A DNA stretch of 64,000 bases from Mucilaginibacter sp. L196 (GCF_009765905.1 NZ_LMUO01000019.1:1222292-1286291), one strand, 5' to 3'; positions 24,752 to 34,242 are shown, counted from the first letter of the stretch. The notes: generated by a model from the sequence alone, not told the origin. Made by a program: numbers and translations.

Positions 24752-26149
24752 ATGAAATTAACCATACACGGGGCGGCCCGGCAGGTAACCGGCAGCATGC
24801 ATTTGCTGGAGGTTGGCCAATATAAAATACTGATTGATTGTGGGCTGGATTACGAAAAAGACCGCAGTGTACAATCCAACGAAAATTTTCCATTTAATCC
24901 GGGTGAAATTGATGTTGTGGTGTTAACGCACGCGCATATTGATCACTCGGGAAATCTTCCTACATTATTACGATTGGGTTTTAACGGCCAAATACTGTGC
25001 ACCCCTCCCACTGCTGATCTTACTGAACTGCTATTGCTTGATTCGGTGAGTATTTTTATGCGGAAGGCACAGACAAAAGGCAAATACGGTAAAGGCAGAG
25101 GCAAATTTAATACCAATAGCCAACCCCTATATCTGCAAAAGCATGTGATGGATACGGTTGAACGTTTTGTAACCATTGGTTTTAACAGGCCCTTTAAAGT
25201 GAATGGCGATATTGAGTTAACCTTTATACCTGTTGGTCATTTACTGGGCGCGGCGGCGGCAGTGTTTAAAGTCAATGATCATGGGATTGAGAAATCTATT
25301 GCTTTTACCGGTGATATAGGGCGCAAAAATTACCCTGTTTTAAATGACCCTGAAGTTTTGCCACCTGTTGATTATCTGGTTTCAGAATCCACTTACGGCG
25401 GAAGATTTCATAGCAAAGGAAAATCAGTTGAAGAAACTTTGGTTGAAGTGATTGAGAAATGCTGTATTAAGGAACAAGGCCGTATGATTATCCCGGCGTT
25501 TAGCATCGGGCGTACACAATCGTTAGTTTTCGCGCTGAATAAAATATTCAGCAGCGGTTTGCTGCCGCCTGTTAAAGTTTTTGTTGATAGTCCGATGGCA
25601 TCAATGGCTACAGGCATCTTCCGGAAATATCACAGCTTGGTAAATCAGGAAGCACAAGATTTTTATAAAAACTCCGGCGATGAGTTTGAGTTTGATAATC
25701 TTACTTACGTTGAGAATTTAAAGGATAGCCGACAGGTATCTAATTATTTTGAGCCTTGCATTATTATATCCTCCGCGGGTATGCTGGAGGGTGGGCGTAT
25801 ACAGGATCACTTATTTTATAATATCCAGAATTATTACTGCACAATTCTGTTTATAGGTTATTGTGCTAAAGGTACATTAGGACACCGTTTATTGCGCGGC
25901 GATTCCATTGTACATATAAAAGACCGCGACCTTGCGGTGTATGCCACCATTAAACAAACAGATGTATTAAGCGCACACGGAGATCATGAGGATTTGATGA
26001 ATACGGTTAAACAACAGGATAAAGCATTGTTGAAAAGTGTATTCCTGGTGCATGGCGAAACAGAAAGCATGCAGGCTTTGGCTGATAGTTTGGATTTTGA
26101 AGGATATAAGACTGTTATCCCTGAAAAAGGGATTTCGTATGAGATATAG
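24752..26149 (+). CDS. MBL-fold beta-CASP/RMMBL nuclease (CPSF73-like)
   Basis: This 465-residue metallo-beta-lactamase protein has the zinc motif THAHIDHSG (near residue 58), GHLLGAAA, the FTGDIGR Asp, a beta-CASP domain in the middle (FSIGRTQSLVFAL), and a C-terminal RMMBL region with SAHGDH and VHGE. It resembles bacterial/archaeal exonucleases related to CPSF73. RNA processing or decay is the likely role. It is the last gene of a rightward set and ends at a double hairpin facing serA. Confidence 0.9.
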   Translation: MKLTIHGAARQVTGSMHLLEVGQYKILIDCGLDYEKDRSVQSNENFPFNPGEIDVVVLTHAHIDHSGNLPTLLRLGFNGQILCTPPTADLTELLLLDSVSIFMRKAQTKGKYGKGRGKFNTNSQPLYLQKHVMDTVERFVTIGFNRPFKVNGDIELTFIPVGHLLGAAAAVFKVNDHGIEKSIAFTGDIGRKNYPVLNDPEVLPPVDYLVSESTYGGRFHSKGKSVEETLVEVIEKCCIKEQGRMIIPAFSIGRTQSLVFALNKIFSSGLLPPVKVFVDSPMASMATGIFRKYHSLVNQEAQDFYKNSGDEFEFDNLTYVENLKDSRQVSNYFEPCIIISSAGMLEGGRIQDHLFYNIQNYYCTILFIGYCAKGTLGHRLLRGDSIVHIKDRDLAVYATIKQTDVLSAHGDHEDLMNTVKQQDKALLKSVFLVHGETESMQALADSLDFEGYKTVIPEKGISYEI

Positions 26150-26169
26150 TCGCATTATATATTCTCGAT

Positions 26170-26244
26170 TGTCATTCTGAACGGAGTGAAGAATCTGTAA
26201 AGCGTTTGCTACCGTACAGATTCTTCACTCCGTTCAGAATGACA
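26170..26244. repeat. Dispersed intergenic hairpin (TGTCATTCTGA family), copy 2
   Basis: The arms 26170-26199 and 26215-26244 are perfect 30-base inverted repeats, with a 15-base loop. The outer sequence TGTCATTCTGA and inner GAAGAATCTGTA are shared with the copy at 12213-12290. It sits between converging genes. Confidence 0.8.
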
Positions 26245-26251
26245 AATTGAG

Positions 26252-26288
26252 CAAACAAAAAAGGAGCATTATGCTCCTTTTTTGTTTG
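26252..26288. terminator. Bidirectional terminator between the nuclease gene and serA
   Basis: Perfect 18-base arms (26252-26269, 26271-26288) with a GGAGCAT stem and A/T runs outside it serve both converging genes. Confidence 0.85.
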
Positions 26289-26306
26289 TATATTCTTTGA
26301 AATAGA

Positions 26307-27257
26307 TTATTTCTTGAAATGCTCGATAATCAAGCTGGCAAGCTCAACCCCTATTCTTTCCTGTGCTTCGTTAGTTGCGGCACCAATGTGCGGTGTTAGG
26401 GAGATTTTAGGGTTTTTAAGTATCTCTTCGCGAGGTGTAGGCTCGTTGTCGTAAACATCAAGCGCAGCAAAAGATACCTGTCCACTGTTTAAAGCATCAA
26501 CCAAAGCTAATTCATCAATCAGGCCACCGCGTGATGCGTTAACAAGACCCACTCCTTTTTTCATTTGCGCTAATTCTTCGGCACCGATAAGCGCCTTGTC
26601 TACAAATGGTGTATGCAGGGTGATGAAATCAGCGTTTTTGATGATCTCTTCTAAAGTTGCAGTCTTTACAGATGCGTTTACTTTGATACCGCCGCCTAAA
26701 ACTAATTCAAGTTCAGGTTTGAATGGAAATAAGTCATAAGCCAAAACATCCATACCAACGCCAATAGCTATTTTAGCTACTTCGCGACCGATACGGCCAA
26801 AGCCTACGATACCTAATGTTTTACCACGTAGTTCAACACCTTTAGCGTAAGCTTTTTTCAGATCGTTAAACTTGGTGTTTCCTTCAACGGGCATTCTGCG
26901 GTTGCTATCCGCCAAAAAGCGAACGCCGCCAAACAATTGGGCGAATACCAGCTCAGCAACTGATAATGAAGAAGAAGCTGGTGTATTGTAAACGCCAATG
27001 CCTTTTTCTTTGGCATAGTCAACATCTATATTATCAACACCAACACCACCACGGCCAATCAATTTAAGATTTGGTGTAGCATCTATCAAAGCCTTACGAA
27101 CTTTTGTGGCGCTACGTACAGTGATGGCATCATAAGCCTGTAATTTAGTTAATAATTCATCCTGAGGGATGTTATTGGTATCTACTTGAAAACCGGCATC
27201 TTCCAGCATTTTTTTGCCTATCGGATCAATACCATCGTTAGCTAATATTTTGATCAT
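26307..27257 (-). CDS. serA: D-3-phosphoglycerate dehydrogenase
   Basis: This is a 316-residue NAD-dependent 2-hydroxyacid dehydrogenase for the first step of serine synthesis. The Rossmann motif GIVGFGRIGREVA lies near residue 145. The catalytic Arg (NASRGGLIDE), Glu (YDNEPTP) and His (LTPHIGA) are present. It lacks the C-terminal ACT domain, so feedback control by serine as in E. coli SerA is not expected. serC lies 93 bases upstream on the same strand, supporting the assignment over other hydroxyacid dehydrogenases. Confidence 0.92.
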   Translation of the reverse strand: MIKILANDGIDPIGKKMLEDAGFQVDTNNIPQDELLTKLQAYDAITVRSATKVRKALIDATPNLKLIGRGGVGVDNIDVDYAKEKGIGVYNTPASSSLSVAELVFAQLFGGVRFLADSNRRMPVEGNTKFNDLKKAYAKGVELRGKTLGIVGFGRIGREVAKIAIGVGMDVLAYDLFPFKPELELVLGGGIKVNASVKTATLEEIIKNADFITLHTPFVDKALIGAEELAQMKKGVGLVNASRGGLIDELALVDALNSGQVSFAALDVYDNEPTPREEILKNPKISLTPHIGAATNEAQERIGVELASLIIEHFKK

Positions 27258-27273
27258 TTTGTTATATCATTAT

Positions 27274-27345
27274 ATCATCGAGTCATTGGGTCATTGTTTA
27301 TCAGCCTAAAAGACTAATGGCACAATGATCCAATGGCTCAATGAT
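27274..27345. repeat. Palindrome of reiterated TCATTG words between serC and serA
   Basis: The 24-base arms 27274-27297 and 27322-27345 pair with three mismatches, all transitions. The left arm reads TCATCGAGTCATTGGGTCAT, a run of near-repeats. It may modulate serA expression relative to serC, or simply be a mobile palindrome. Confidence 0.6.
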
Positions 27346-27350
27346 TGTAA

Positions 27351-28418
27351 TTATTTATTTTTCTCTGCAAATTCTCTCATGGCGTCAATCAGTACGTAAA
27401 CGCTGGTGATTGGCAACGCGTTGTATATTGATGCACGGAAACCGCCTACACTTCTGTGGCCTTTTATGCCTACTATGCCTTTTTCGTCACATAGTTTAAG
27501 GAATGGTTTTTCGTGCTCAGGGTTGTTTACTACGAAGGTAACGTTCATGTCTGAGCGATCTTCGGTAGCACATACCGGTTTGAACAATGGATTGCGTTCA
27601 ATTTCTTCATATAAAACAGCCGATTTCGCTTTATTCTCTTTTTCAATCGCCTCAACGCCACCTTTTGATTTTAACCAGTTAAGGGTAAGCATTGATACGT
27701 AGATAGCAAACACCGGTGGTGTATTGTACATTGAACCACCTTCTATTTGTGTTTGATAGTTTAGCATTGCAGGTATTTTACGGCCTGTTTTGCCTAAAAT
27801 ATCATCCTTTACAATAACTAAAGTAACACCTGCAGGGCCCATATTTTTTTGAGCTCCGGCGTATATCAAACCAAAATCGGCAACGTTTACTTTACGGCTG
27901 AATATATCTGACGACATATCGCAAACCAAAGGAACCGGTGATTTTGGGAACGCGTGCATTTGCGTACCGTAAATAGTATTATTTGATGTGATGTGGAAGT
28001 AAGCGGCATCCGAAGGGATGGTGAAATCCTTAGGGATATAAGTAAAGTTACTTTCTTTTGCTGTAGCTACAACTTGAACTTCGCCAAAGTTTTTAGCTTC
28101 TTTTAAAGCTTTATTTGCCCACACACCCGACTCTACATAAGCAGCTTTGCCACCCTCAGGTAACAGGTTATAAGGAGCCATAGCAAATTGCATGCTTGCG
28201 CCACCTTGTAAAAATAAAACTGAATAACCTTCAGGAACTTCGAACAATTCCTTTACCAGTTTTACAGCCTCGTTTAAAACCGCCTCAAACTCCGGGGCAC
28301 GGTGCGAAATTTCCAGTATGGAAAGTCCTGTTCCGTTAAAATCAATTACGCCGGCAGCAGCCTGTTTTAAGACTTCGTGAGGTAAAATGCCTGGTCCGGC
28401 ACCAAAATTATGTTTCAT
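27351..28418 (-). CDS. serC: Phosphoserine aminotransferase
   Basis: This PLP-dependent enzyme converts 3-phosphohydroxypyruvate to phosphoserine. The ATG at 28418 gives 355 residues starting [13 protein letters not shown], the usual SerC start. A TTG at 28439 is possible but less likely. The PLP Lys lies in [22 protein letters not shown] and [11 protein letters not shown] are further SerC signatures. It is upstream of serA, so two serine-pathway genes stand together. Confidence 0.95.
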   Translation of the reverse strand: MKHNFGAGPGILPHEVLKQAAAGVIDFNGTGLSILEISHRAPEFEAVLNEAVKLVKELFEVPEGYSVLFLQGGASMQFAMAPYNLLPEGGKAAYVESGVWANKALKEAKNFGEVQVVATAKESNFTYIPKDFTIPSDAAYFHITSNNTIYGTQMHAFPKSPVPLVCDMSSDIFSRKVNVADFGLIYAGAQKNMGPAGVTLVIVKDDILGKTGRKIPAMLNYQTQIEGGSMYNTPPVFAIYVSMLTLNWLKSKGGVEAIEKENKAKSAVLYEEIERNPLFKPVCATEDRSDMNVTFVVNNPEHEKPFLKLCDEKGIVGIKGHRSVGGFRASIYNALPITSVYVLIDAMREFAEKNK

Positions 28419-28707
28419 GTTATTAGGATTTATAGCCAAACACGCAATTGTTAAATTGCTACTTAGCCGCGCCGAAGTTAATTAATTCGACAAAATATAT
28501 AGAGTTTATTTGCTTTTTTTTCAAAAAAAATACAATAACCTGATAAGTCAGATTTTAAACGGGAGGTAGTTATGTAATGAATGGTATCGGTTATACCGGA
28601 ATTGTTTGACTCACCCGGCTACGCTTCGCTGGCCGTCTCTCTTTCGCCGCGCGACAAAGAGGTGATGGAAAGTCCCGGATCTATTTTTGCCGATCCTGAA
28701 ATTGCTA
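28419..28707. other. Gene-free stretch upstream of rpe stop with a GC-rich repeat-like segment
   Basis: About 289 bases. The half next to serC is AT-rich and should hold the serC promoter. From about 28600 to 28675 the sequence becomes GC-rich and contains a small palindrome (CTCTTT at 28639-28644 and AAAGAG at 28656-28661 around CGCCGCGCG). It looks like a remnant of a REP-type intergenic repeat. No gene is seen. Confidence 0.45.
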
Positions 28708-29361
28708 CTATGCTTCTTTTAAAGCTGCAATAGCTGCAAGCGGATCGGGGGATGAAAATACAGAGCTGCCCGCCACCAGGACGTTGGCGCCTGCTTCAAC
28801 CAGCTTAGCCGCGTTATTTATATCAACCCCGCCATCAACCTCAATTAATAATTCGGTGTTGTAGCGGCGTTTTAAAGCCTTAATATCGTTTAATTTTTTA
28901 TAAGTGTTCTGGATGAATTTTTGACCCCCAAAGCCTGGATTTACCGACATGATGAGCACCATATCCAAATCCAGTATAATATCTTCCAAAGAAGCCACAG
29001 TAGTATGCGGGTTTAAGGCCACGCTGGCTTTACAACCCAATTCCTTTATAAACTGTATAGTACGATTCAAATTTGGGCAAGCCTCAAAGTGAACTGTTAT
29101 GCTATCGGCACCAGCTTCTACAAATTCTTTTATGTATTTATCGGGCTCTACAATCATCAAATGCACATCCAAAAACTTTTTGGAGTACTTTTTTACCGCT
29201 TTAAGAACCGGGAAACCAAAGGAAATGTTAGGTACAAACCTGCCATCCATCACATCTACATGCATCCAGTCGCCTTCGCTTTGATTAAGCATTTCAACAT
29301 CACGCTGTAGATTAGCAAAATCCGCTGCTAAAATTGATGGGGCTACTAGGTGGGTGCTCAT
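28708..29361 (-). CDS. rpe: Ribulose-phosphate 3-epimerase
   Basis: This is a 217-residue TIM-barrel epimerase that interconverts ribulose-5-phosphate and xylulose-5-phosphate in the pentose phosphate pathway. The motifs APSILAADFANL, DVMDGRFVPN, DVHLMI, MSVNPGFGGQKF and EVDGGV include the metal ligands and catalytic Asp residues. The length is typical. It stands alone on its strand. Confidence 0.96.
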   Translation of the reverse strand: MSTHLVAPSILAADFANLQRDVEMLNQSEGDWMHVDVMDGRFVPNISFGFPVLKAVKKYSKKFLDVHLMIVEPDKYIKEFVEAGADSITVHFEACPNLNRTIQFIKELGCKASVALNPHTTVASLEDIILDLDMVLIMSVNPGFGGQKFIQNTYKKLNDIKALKRRYNTELLIEVDGGVDINNAAKLVEAGANVLVAGSSVFSSPDPLAAIAALKEA

Positions 29362-29432
29362 GGTTTCAAATATAATGTTTTAGTCGGGAAGACGGAAAGT
29401 CCGGAAAGGAATTAAACTTGAATAACTGTTTA

Positions 29433-29684
29433 CTATTGCTGAGCGTTGTTAGCCTTTACAGCTTTCCGTATATAAATAAGCCCAAGTATTGGAAGAAATC
29501 CGTACTCAAGAAAGGTATCAAACCAAAATCCCATGGCCTGATACCTTTGCCAAGATTGGAAAGAGGGAGCATGAAGAATTTCGTATGGTAGAAACAGCAG
29601 AGAGACGATACACAGTATTATAAGAAGTTTCTTATAACGTACCAAGAATGTATATAAACCTGTGTCATTTTGTAATAGCGGCAT
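29433..29684 (-). CDS. Small two-TM membrane protein (unknown function)
   Basis: This 83-residue protein has two predicted TM helices, LLIILCIVSLLFLPYEI and FLEYGFLPILGLIYI, and a short basic tail. No family is recognised. It lies alone, 71 bases upstream of rpe on the same strand, and its start near 29684 lies in AT-rich DNA. Confidence 0.6.
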   Translation of the reverse strand: MPLLQNDTGLYTFLVRYKKLLIILCIVSLLFLPYEILHAPSFQSWQRYQAMGFWFDTFLEYGFLPILGLIYIRKAVKANNAQQ

Positions 29685-29811
29685 TTAGGATAATTACGTT
29701 TGTCTAATATAGAAAAAATATTTTGTCCAAATAGCTTAATTAGGCAGTTTAGAATTTTCTTATTAAAGAATTATTAGAGTTGAACTTTGGCTGAAAAAAT
29801 ATCTATTCGAA

Positions 29812-30084
29812 TTAGTCACAATTCAAAAGCAAGTCGTAGTATTTTTTCATGAGGACGACATCGTAGTTTACTAATGAATTATAAGCTTCGGCTACCAGCT
29901 CATTCAAAATCGAAGAGCCGAGCTGCCCGCCACCATTGGGAATGGAGTCGTAATATTTTATTAATTCTTTAACCCTGATAATCTCATATAATAAATGCTG
30001 AATAATATCGGTTTGCGAACCTGACTCTATCCCGCCCGAATTATTATTAAGAAAATCTAAAGGATCATTAGTAGTAGATGTCAT
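29812..30084 (-). CDS. Small acidic protein (unknown function)
   Basis: This 90-residue soluble protein has an Asn/Gly/Ser-rich N-terminus (DPLDFLNNNSGG) followed by amphipathic helices (LLYEIIRVKELIKYYDSIP). No family is recognised. It lies downstream of pnp and beyond its terminator, on the same strand, so it probably has its own promoter in the AT-rich gap at 30085-30200. Confidence 0.6.
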   Translation of the reverse strand: MTSTTNDPLDFLNNNSGGIESGSQTDIIQHLLYEIIRVKELIKYYDSIPNGGGQLGSSILNELVAEAYNSLVNYDVVLMKKYYDLLLNCD

Positions 30085-30202
30085 TATTCTATAAAGAGCC
30101 GGGGTTTATTATTTTATCAAATGGATTTAACTCGTGTTAACATTTATAAATGCCAAAAAAACGTATTTGTTTTAAAAAATTAAAAATATTTTAATCTAAA
30201 AA

Positions 30203-30229
30203 GTAAAGCCCTCTTTTGGAGGGCCTTAC
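30203..30229 (-). terminator. Terminator of pnp
   Basis: The arms GTAAAGCCCTC (30203-30213) and GAGGGCCTTAC (30219-30229) pair with one wobble, 21 bases after the pnp stop. AT-rich sequence follows on the leftward strand. Confidence 0.75.
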
Positions 30230-30249
30230 AATTTTTATCTTCAATTAAA

Positions 30250-32373
30250 TTATTGATTTGCAGATTCTGGTTTAGGCAATAATGCTTTGCGTGAAAGCTT
30301 TAATTTGCCTTGTTTATCTACATCAAGCAATTTAACACGAACCTCGTCACCTATCTGGAATATTCCATCCATAGTTTCGATGCGGCGGTGGTCGATTTCC
30401 GAGATGTGGAGTAAACCATCTTTACCCGGCATAATTTCAACAAATGCACCAAATGGCATAATTGATTTTACTTTACCTTCGTATATTTCACCAACCTCAG
30501 GTTTTGAAGCGATGTTTTTGATACGGGTTACAGCTTTGTCAATAGCTTCTTTGTTATCAGCAAATATTTGAACTACACCCTGGTTGCCAACTTCTTCGAT
30601 AGAGATAGTAGCACCGGTTTCGCGTTGCATTTCCTGGATGATCTTTCCTCCCGGGCCGATTACCGCGCCAATGTACTCTTTATCAATACGGATGGTAATG
30701 ATACGTGGTGCATGTGGTTTGTAATCTTCGCGTGGAGCTGTAATGGTTTTAGCCATTTCGCCAAGGATGTGCAAACGGCCTTCTTTAGCCTGGTTTAAAG
30801 CGTTTATTAAAACTTCGTATGATAAACCATTGATTTTCAAGTCCATTTGAACAGCAACAATGCCATTTTTAGTACCTGTTACTTTAAAGTCCATATCACC
30901 TAAGTGATCTTCATCACCTAAAATATCAGAAAGAATAGCGTATTTAGTACCCATTTCATTAGTGATCAACCCCATAGCGATACCTGATACCGGGTTGGTG
31001 ATTTTGATACCTGCATCCATCAAAGCCAATGTACCGGCACAAACCGTAGCCATTGACGATGAACCGTTAGATTCTAAAATATCAGAAACTATACGGATAG
31101 TGTATGGGTTTGCGTCTTCGGCAGGCAATACACGTTTTAATGAACGCATAGCCAGATTACCGTGACCAATCTCGCGGCGGCCTGCTCCCCTGTTAGGGCG
31201 AACCTCACCAGTTGAGAAACCAGGAAAATTGTAATGCAATAGGAATTTTTGGTAACCGTTGATAAACGCGCCATCAATCATTTGCTCGTCATCCTTAGCA
31301 CCTAAAGTAACAGTGGTTAATGATTGCGTTTCGCCACGGGTAAATACTGCGGAACCGTGTGCAGATGGCAAATACCCAACTTCGCTCCATATCGGGCGGA
31401 TCTGGGTAGTTGTACGGCCGTCTAAGCGTTTGCCTTCATCTAATACCAGGTTACGGATAGCATCATACTCCACATCGTGATAGTATTTTTTAGCTAAGAA
31501 TTTAGTAACATCATCAATCTCGCCTAAAGTAGCGATGTATTCGTCGCGTACTGCTTTAAATTTAGCACCACGCTCGTCTTTACCTGAAGCTTCAGCAGCG
31601 ATAGCATATACTTTATCATAAGTAGCAGCGTAAATGGCTTTTTCTAGCTCATCATTACTGTGCTCATGGCTGTATGCACGTTTTTCGGTTTTGCCAACTT
31701 CAATTGTTAATTGCTTTTGTACAAAACATTGTACTTTAATAGCTTCGTGTGCAAATTTAATGGCTTCAACTAATTCAGCTTCCTGAATTTCGGCGCTTTC
31801 GCCTTCAACCATGTTAATGTCATGCTCGCTACCTGCTACAATAAATTCTAACGTTGCAGTTTGCAATTGGGTTAAAGTTGGGTTGATAACTAATTTACCA
31901 TCAACTTTAGCAACGCGAACTTCGGATATTGGGCCATTGAAAGGGATATCAGAAACTGATAATGCAGCTGATGCAGCTAAACCAGCTAAGCAATCAGGCA
32001 TGATATCTTTATCAGCTGAAATTAAAGTTATCATTACTTGTGTATCAGCATGATAATCTTCAGGGAACATTGGGCGCAATGCGCGGTCAACCAAACGAGA
32101 GATTAATACCTCATAGTCTGATAAACGAGCCTCGCGGCGTAAAAATCCACCTGGTATACGACCTGTGGCAGCGTATTTTTCTTGATAATCAACAGAAAGG
32201 GGTAAAAAATCAACGCCTTCTTTTGCATCGGGTGATGAAACCACAGTAGCCAATAACATGGTATCACCCATTTTTATTACTACTGATCCATCAGCTTGTT
32301 TGGCCAGTTTTCCTGTTTCGATCTCGATGGTGCGGCCGTCACCTAAATCGATTACTTTTTTAATTACATTCAT
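30250..32373 (-). CDS. pnp: Polyribonucleotide nucleotidyltransferase (PNPase)
   Basis: This phosphorolytic 3'-5' exoribonuclease has two RNase PH domains, a KH domain ([16 protein letters not shown]) and an S1 domain ([20 protein letters not shown]). The ATG at 32373 gives [13 protein letters not shown] and about 707 residues, the usual size. A further in-frame ATG at 32400 would add nine residues, but it sits in the loop of a hairpin (32388-32414). rpsO lies upstream on the same strand, the common rpsO-pnp order. Confidence 0.96.
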   Translation of the reverse strand: MNVIKKVIDLGDGRTIEIETGKLAKQADGSVVIKMGDTMLLATVVSSPDAKEGVDFLPLSVDYQEKYAATGRIPGGFLRREARLSDYEVLISRLVDRALRPMFPEDYHADTQVMITLISADKDIMPDCLAGLAASAALSVSDIPFNGPISEVRVAKVDGKLVINPTLTQLQTATLEFIVAGSEHDINMVEGESAEIQEAELVEAIKFAHEAIKVQCFVQKQLTIEVGKTEKRAYSHEHSNDELEKAIYAATYDKVYAIAAEASGKDERGAKFKAVRDEYIATLGEIDDVTKFLAKKYYHDVEYDAIRNLVLDEGKRLDGRTTTQIRPIWSEVGYLPSAHGSAVFTRGETQSLTTVTLGAKDDEQMIDGAFINGYQKFLLHYNFPGFSTGEVRPNRGAGRREIGHGNLAMRSLKRVLPAEDANPYTIRIVSDILESNGSSSMATVCAGTLALMDAGIKITNPVSGIAMGLITNEMGTKYAILSDILGDEDHLGDMDFKVTGTKNGIVAVQMDLKINGLSYEVLINALNQAKEGRLHILGEMAKTITAPREDYKPHAPRIITIRIDKEYIGAVIGPGGKIIQEMQRETGATISIEEVGNQGVVQIFADNKEAIDKAVTRIKNIASKPEVGEIYEGKVKSIMPFGAFVEIMPGKDGLLHISEIDHRRIETMDGIFQIGDEVRVKLLDVDKQGKLKLSRKALLPKPESANQ

Positions 32374-32387
32374 CTTTTTTGTGTTGT

Positions 32388-32414
32388 GATGCGCTTTCAT
32401 CTTTAGGGCGCATC
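32388..32414 (-). promoter_or_regulatory. Hairpin in the pnp leader
   Basis: Read leftward, GATGCGC and GCGCATC form a perfect 7-bp stem with a 13-base loop holding an ATG (32400). It lies 15 bases before the preferred start codon. PNPase genes of other bacteria are autoregulated through leader hairpins, and a similar role here is inference. Confidence 0.4.
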
Positions 32415-32520
32415 GATTTTATTTGTGTGTAAATATATTGTTTTTGAGCGGATATGCTGTACCTAAATAGTACAGGGGGGTATTGGTATTTTAGGGGAAT
32501 AATTTTGGTGGTTAAAGTAA

Positions 32521-32552
32521 AAAAGCCATCTCCTTAATTTGAGACGGCTTTT
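32521..32552 (-). terminator. Terminator of rpsO
   Basis: AAAAGCCATCTC (32521-32532) pairs with GAGACGGCTTTT (32541-32552) with one wobble pair. On the leftward strand it ends in a T run, 20 bases after the rpsO stop. Confidence 0.75.
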
Positions 32553-32571
32553 TATTAAAAACTTGCAGATA

Positions 32572-32850
32572 TTACTTGATGATATCCCTAAGCGCTAAGG
32601 CTTTGATGATAGCACGGTACCTGTTTATATCTTTTTTGTACAAGTATGCAAGCAACCCGCGGCGCTTACCTACTAATTTTTGAAGAGACAACTGGGTTGA
32701 AAAATCGTGTTTGTTCTTTTTTAAGTGCCCGGTTAAGTGAGCGATACGATTGGTAAATAAAGCAACCTGTGCTTCGGTTGAGCCGGAGTCGGTAGCAGAT
32801 TTACCGTGTTTTTCGAAAATCTCTGATTTCCATTCTTTACTTAAATACAT
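32572..32850 (-). CDS. rpsO: 30S ribosomal protein S15
   Basis: This 92-residue S15 carries the family core (DSGSTEAQVALFTNRIAHLTGHL and KLVGKRRGLLAYL). It binds 16S rRNA helix junctions early in small-subunit assembly. A terminator separates it from pnp, so readthrough is only partial if it occurs. Confidence 0.97.
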   Translation of the reverse strand: MYLSKEWKSEIFEKHGKSATDSGSTEAQVALFTNRIAHLTGHLKKNKHDFSTQLSLQKLVGKRRGLLAYLYKKDINRYRAIIKALALRDIIK

Positions 32851-32915
32851 TACGTGAATAATACTAAAGTGTTAATAATTTTTGTTAATTGTGGCGCAAA
32901 GATAGGGATTAAATT

Positions 32916-33043
32916 CAAAAGTAAAAAATCAAAATTCAAAAGTGATTTGCAACTTGTTATAGCCACAAATTGAGTAAACAATAATGTTAATTTTGTATTT
33001 ATTATATACAGCCGATACTTTTTGAATTATTACTTTTGAATTA
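32916..33043. repeat. Inverted words AATTCAAAAGT / ACTTTTGAATT in the rpsO-thioesterase gap
   Basis: AATTCAAAAGT occurs twice at about 32912-32943. The complements (TACTTTTTGAATTA and TACTTTTGAATTA) occur twice at about 33016-33043. The right-hand words also look like tandem -7 boxes (TACTTTTG at 33031-33038) for the thioesterase gene. Confidence 0.5.
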
Positions 33044-33048
33044 CCACC

Positions 33049-33477
33049 ATGTATAAGACCTACGAAACCGAACTACGTGTTCGCCCTGATGATATAGACA
33101 TGTTTAACCATGTGCATAACAGCAAATACTTTGACTATGTATTGGCTGCTCGATATGATCAGATGGAGCGTTGCTACGGTTTGGGTATGGAGAAATTTAT
33201 GGCACGGGGCATGGGCTGGTTGGTAAGCACGGTTTATATGGACTACAAGCGTGCCCTAAAAATGAGCGATTATTTTTTGGTGCGAACCCGTATTGATAGC
33301 ATCAACGAGAAAAAGTGTAGGGTTCATTTTGAGATACTAAGCAAAGCAACCGGCAAAATCAGCTGCGATGGTTGGTTTGATTTTGTGATGATAAACATGA
33401 CTACCGGCAAAGGAATGGCTATACCACAGGATATAATTGAGCATTATGTGGATAGCAAGAATTGTGTGGCGGAGTAA
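33049..33477 (+). CDS. Acyl-CoA thioesterase (4HBT hot-dog fold)
   Basis: This 142-residue hot-dog thioesterase has the N-terminal motif RPDDIDMFNHVHNSKYFDY, where the Asp and the His-x-x-Asn pattern match the 4-hydroxybenzoyl-CoA thioesterase family. The substrate chain is unknown. It starts 6-20 bases after tandem -7 boxes, so its leader is very short. It converges with the coiled-coil HisKA gene. Confidence 0.88.
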   Translation: MYKTYETELRVRPDDIDMFNHVHNSKYFDYVLAARYDQMERCYGLGMEKFMARGMGWLVSTVYMDYKRALKMSDYFLVRTRIDSINEKKCRVHFEILSKATGKISCDGWFDFVMINMTTGKGMAIPQDIIEHYVDSKNCVAE

Positions 33478-33540
33478 GAAAGTGGTATGTATTCCCCCTT
33501 TTTAATTTTCCGAACACCTGTGATGAAAATCGACCAAATA

Positions 33541-34242
33541 CTAAGCAATATGTCGATTGACATCCCGATCATCCGTAATAGATTGGGTAGTAAAATCACT
33601 AGCGGCTATCCCTTTCTTCTCGAGTTCACCTATAAACAAGGTGAATTCAGTTACAAACATATCCAACGACGTGGCAGACAGCTTAATATAATTTATTAGT
33701 CTTTTTAACTGAGCCGGCGAATTTATAAAATCGCCGATAATGCCAGTTAGTCCAATAATGTTGGCTACAGGCTTTCTTACCCTATGAGACGTCATAAACG
33801 TCATTTGTTCAAGGCTTTTCATATGCTCTTTTAAATATTCATCTGCTTTTCTTATTTTCTTGTAAGCCTGCTTTAATTCAAAAGCGAATTGATCTTTCAC
33901 CTCATTTTGGTAAGTAAGTTCCTGGTTAAGCATTATTAATTCCGCCGCGCGTTTCTCTTTTTCTTCATTCTGAAACGCAAGTTCAATATTGGCTACAACT
34001 AACTCCGCTGCACGTTTTTCTTTTTCGCTATTCTGAAAGGCGAGTTCAATAACCCTGTTTTCCTTCTCTTTATTTTGAAATAAAAGTTCATTATTAGCAA
34101 TGACCAATTCAGCTGCCCGCGCCTCTTTCTCCTGGTTTTGAAATAACAATTCCTTATTAGCAATGATCAATTCAGCTGCACTGGTGTCTTCTTCCTGATG
34201 CAGGGTACCTCTAAATTCTTTTGTTTTATGGGAATATGACAT
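33541..34242 (-). CDS. Coiled-coil repeat protein with HisKA-like domain but no ATPase domain
   Basis: This 233-residue protein has four to five near-repeats of about 21-23 residues (pattern AAELVIANNELLFQNxEKEKR) at residues 20-115, forming a long coiled coil. A HisKA-like dimerisation helix follows with an intact H-box (MTSHRVRKPVANIIGL, about residues 152-167), then one more helix. It ends before any HATPase domain, and no N- or G-box follows. Known histidine kinases need that domain, so this cannot autophosphorylate alone. It might act as a phosphotransfer or dimerising decoy, or be a C-terminal truncation. It is not adjacent to any kinase or regulator gene. Confidence 0.8.
   Translation of the reverse strand: MSYSHKTKEFRGTLHQEEDTSAAELIIANKELLFQNQEKEARAAELVIANNELLFQNKEKENRVIELAFQNSEKEKRAAELVVANIELAFQNEEKEKRAAELIMLNQELTYQNEVKDQFAFELKQAYKKIRKADEYLKEHMKSLEQMTFMTSHRVRKPVANIIGLTGIIGDFINSPAQLKRLINYIKLSATSLDMFVTEFTLFIGELEKKGIAASDFTTQSITDDRDVNRHIA

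Noticed and set aside
33541-34242. Calling this a functional histidine kinase
   Set aside because: No N-, G- or F-box of an ATPase domain follows the H-box before the stop.
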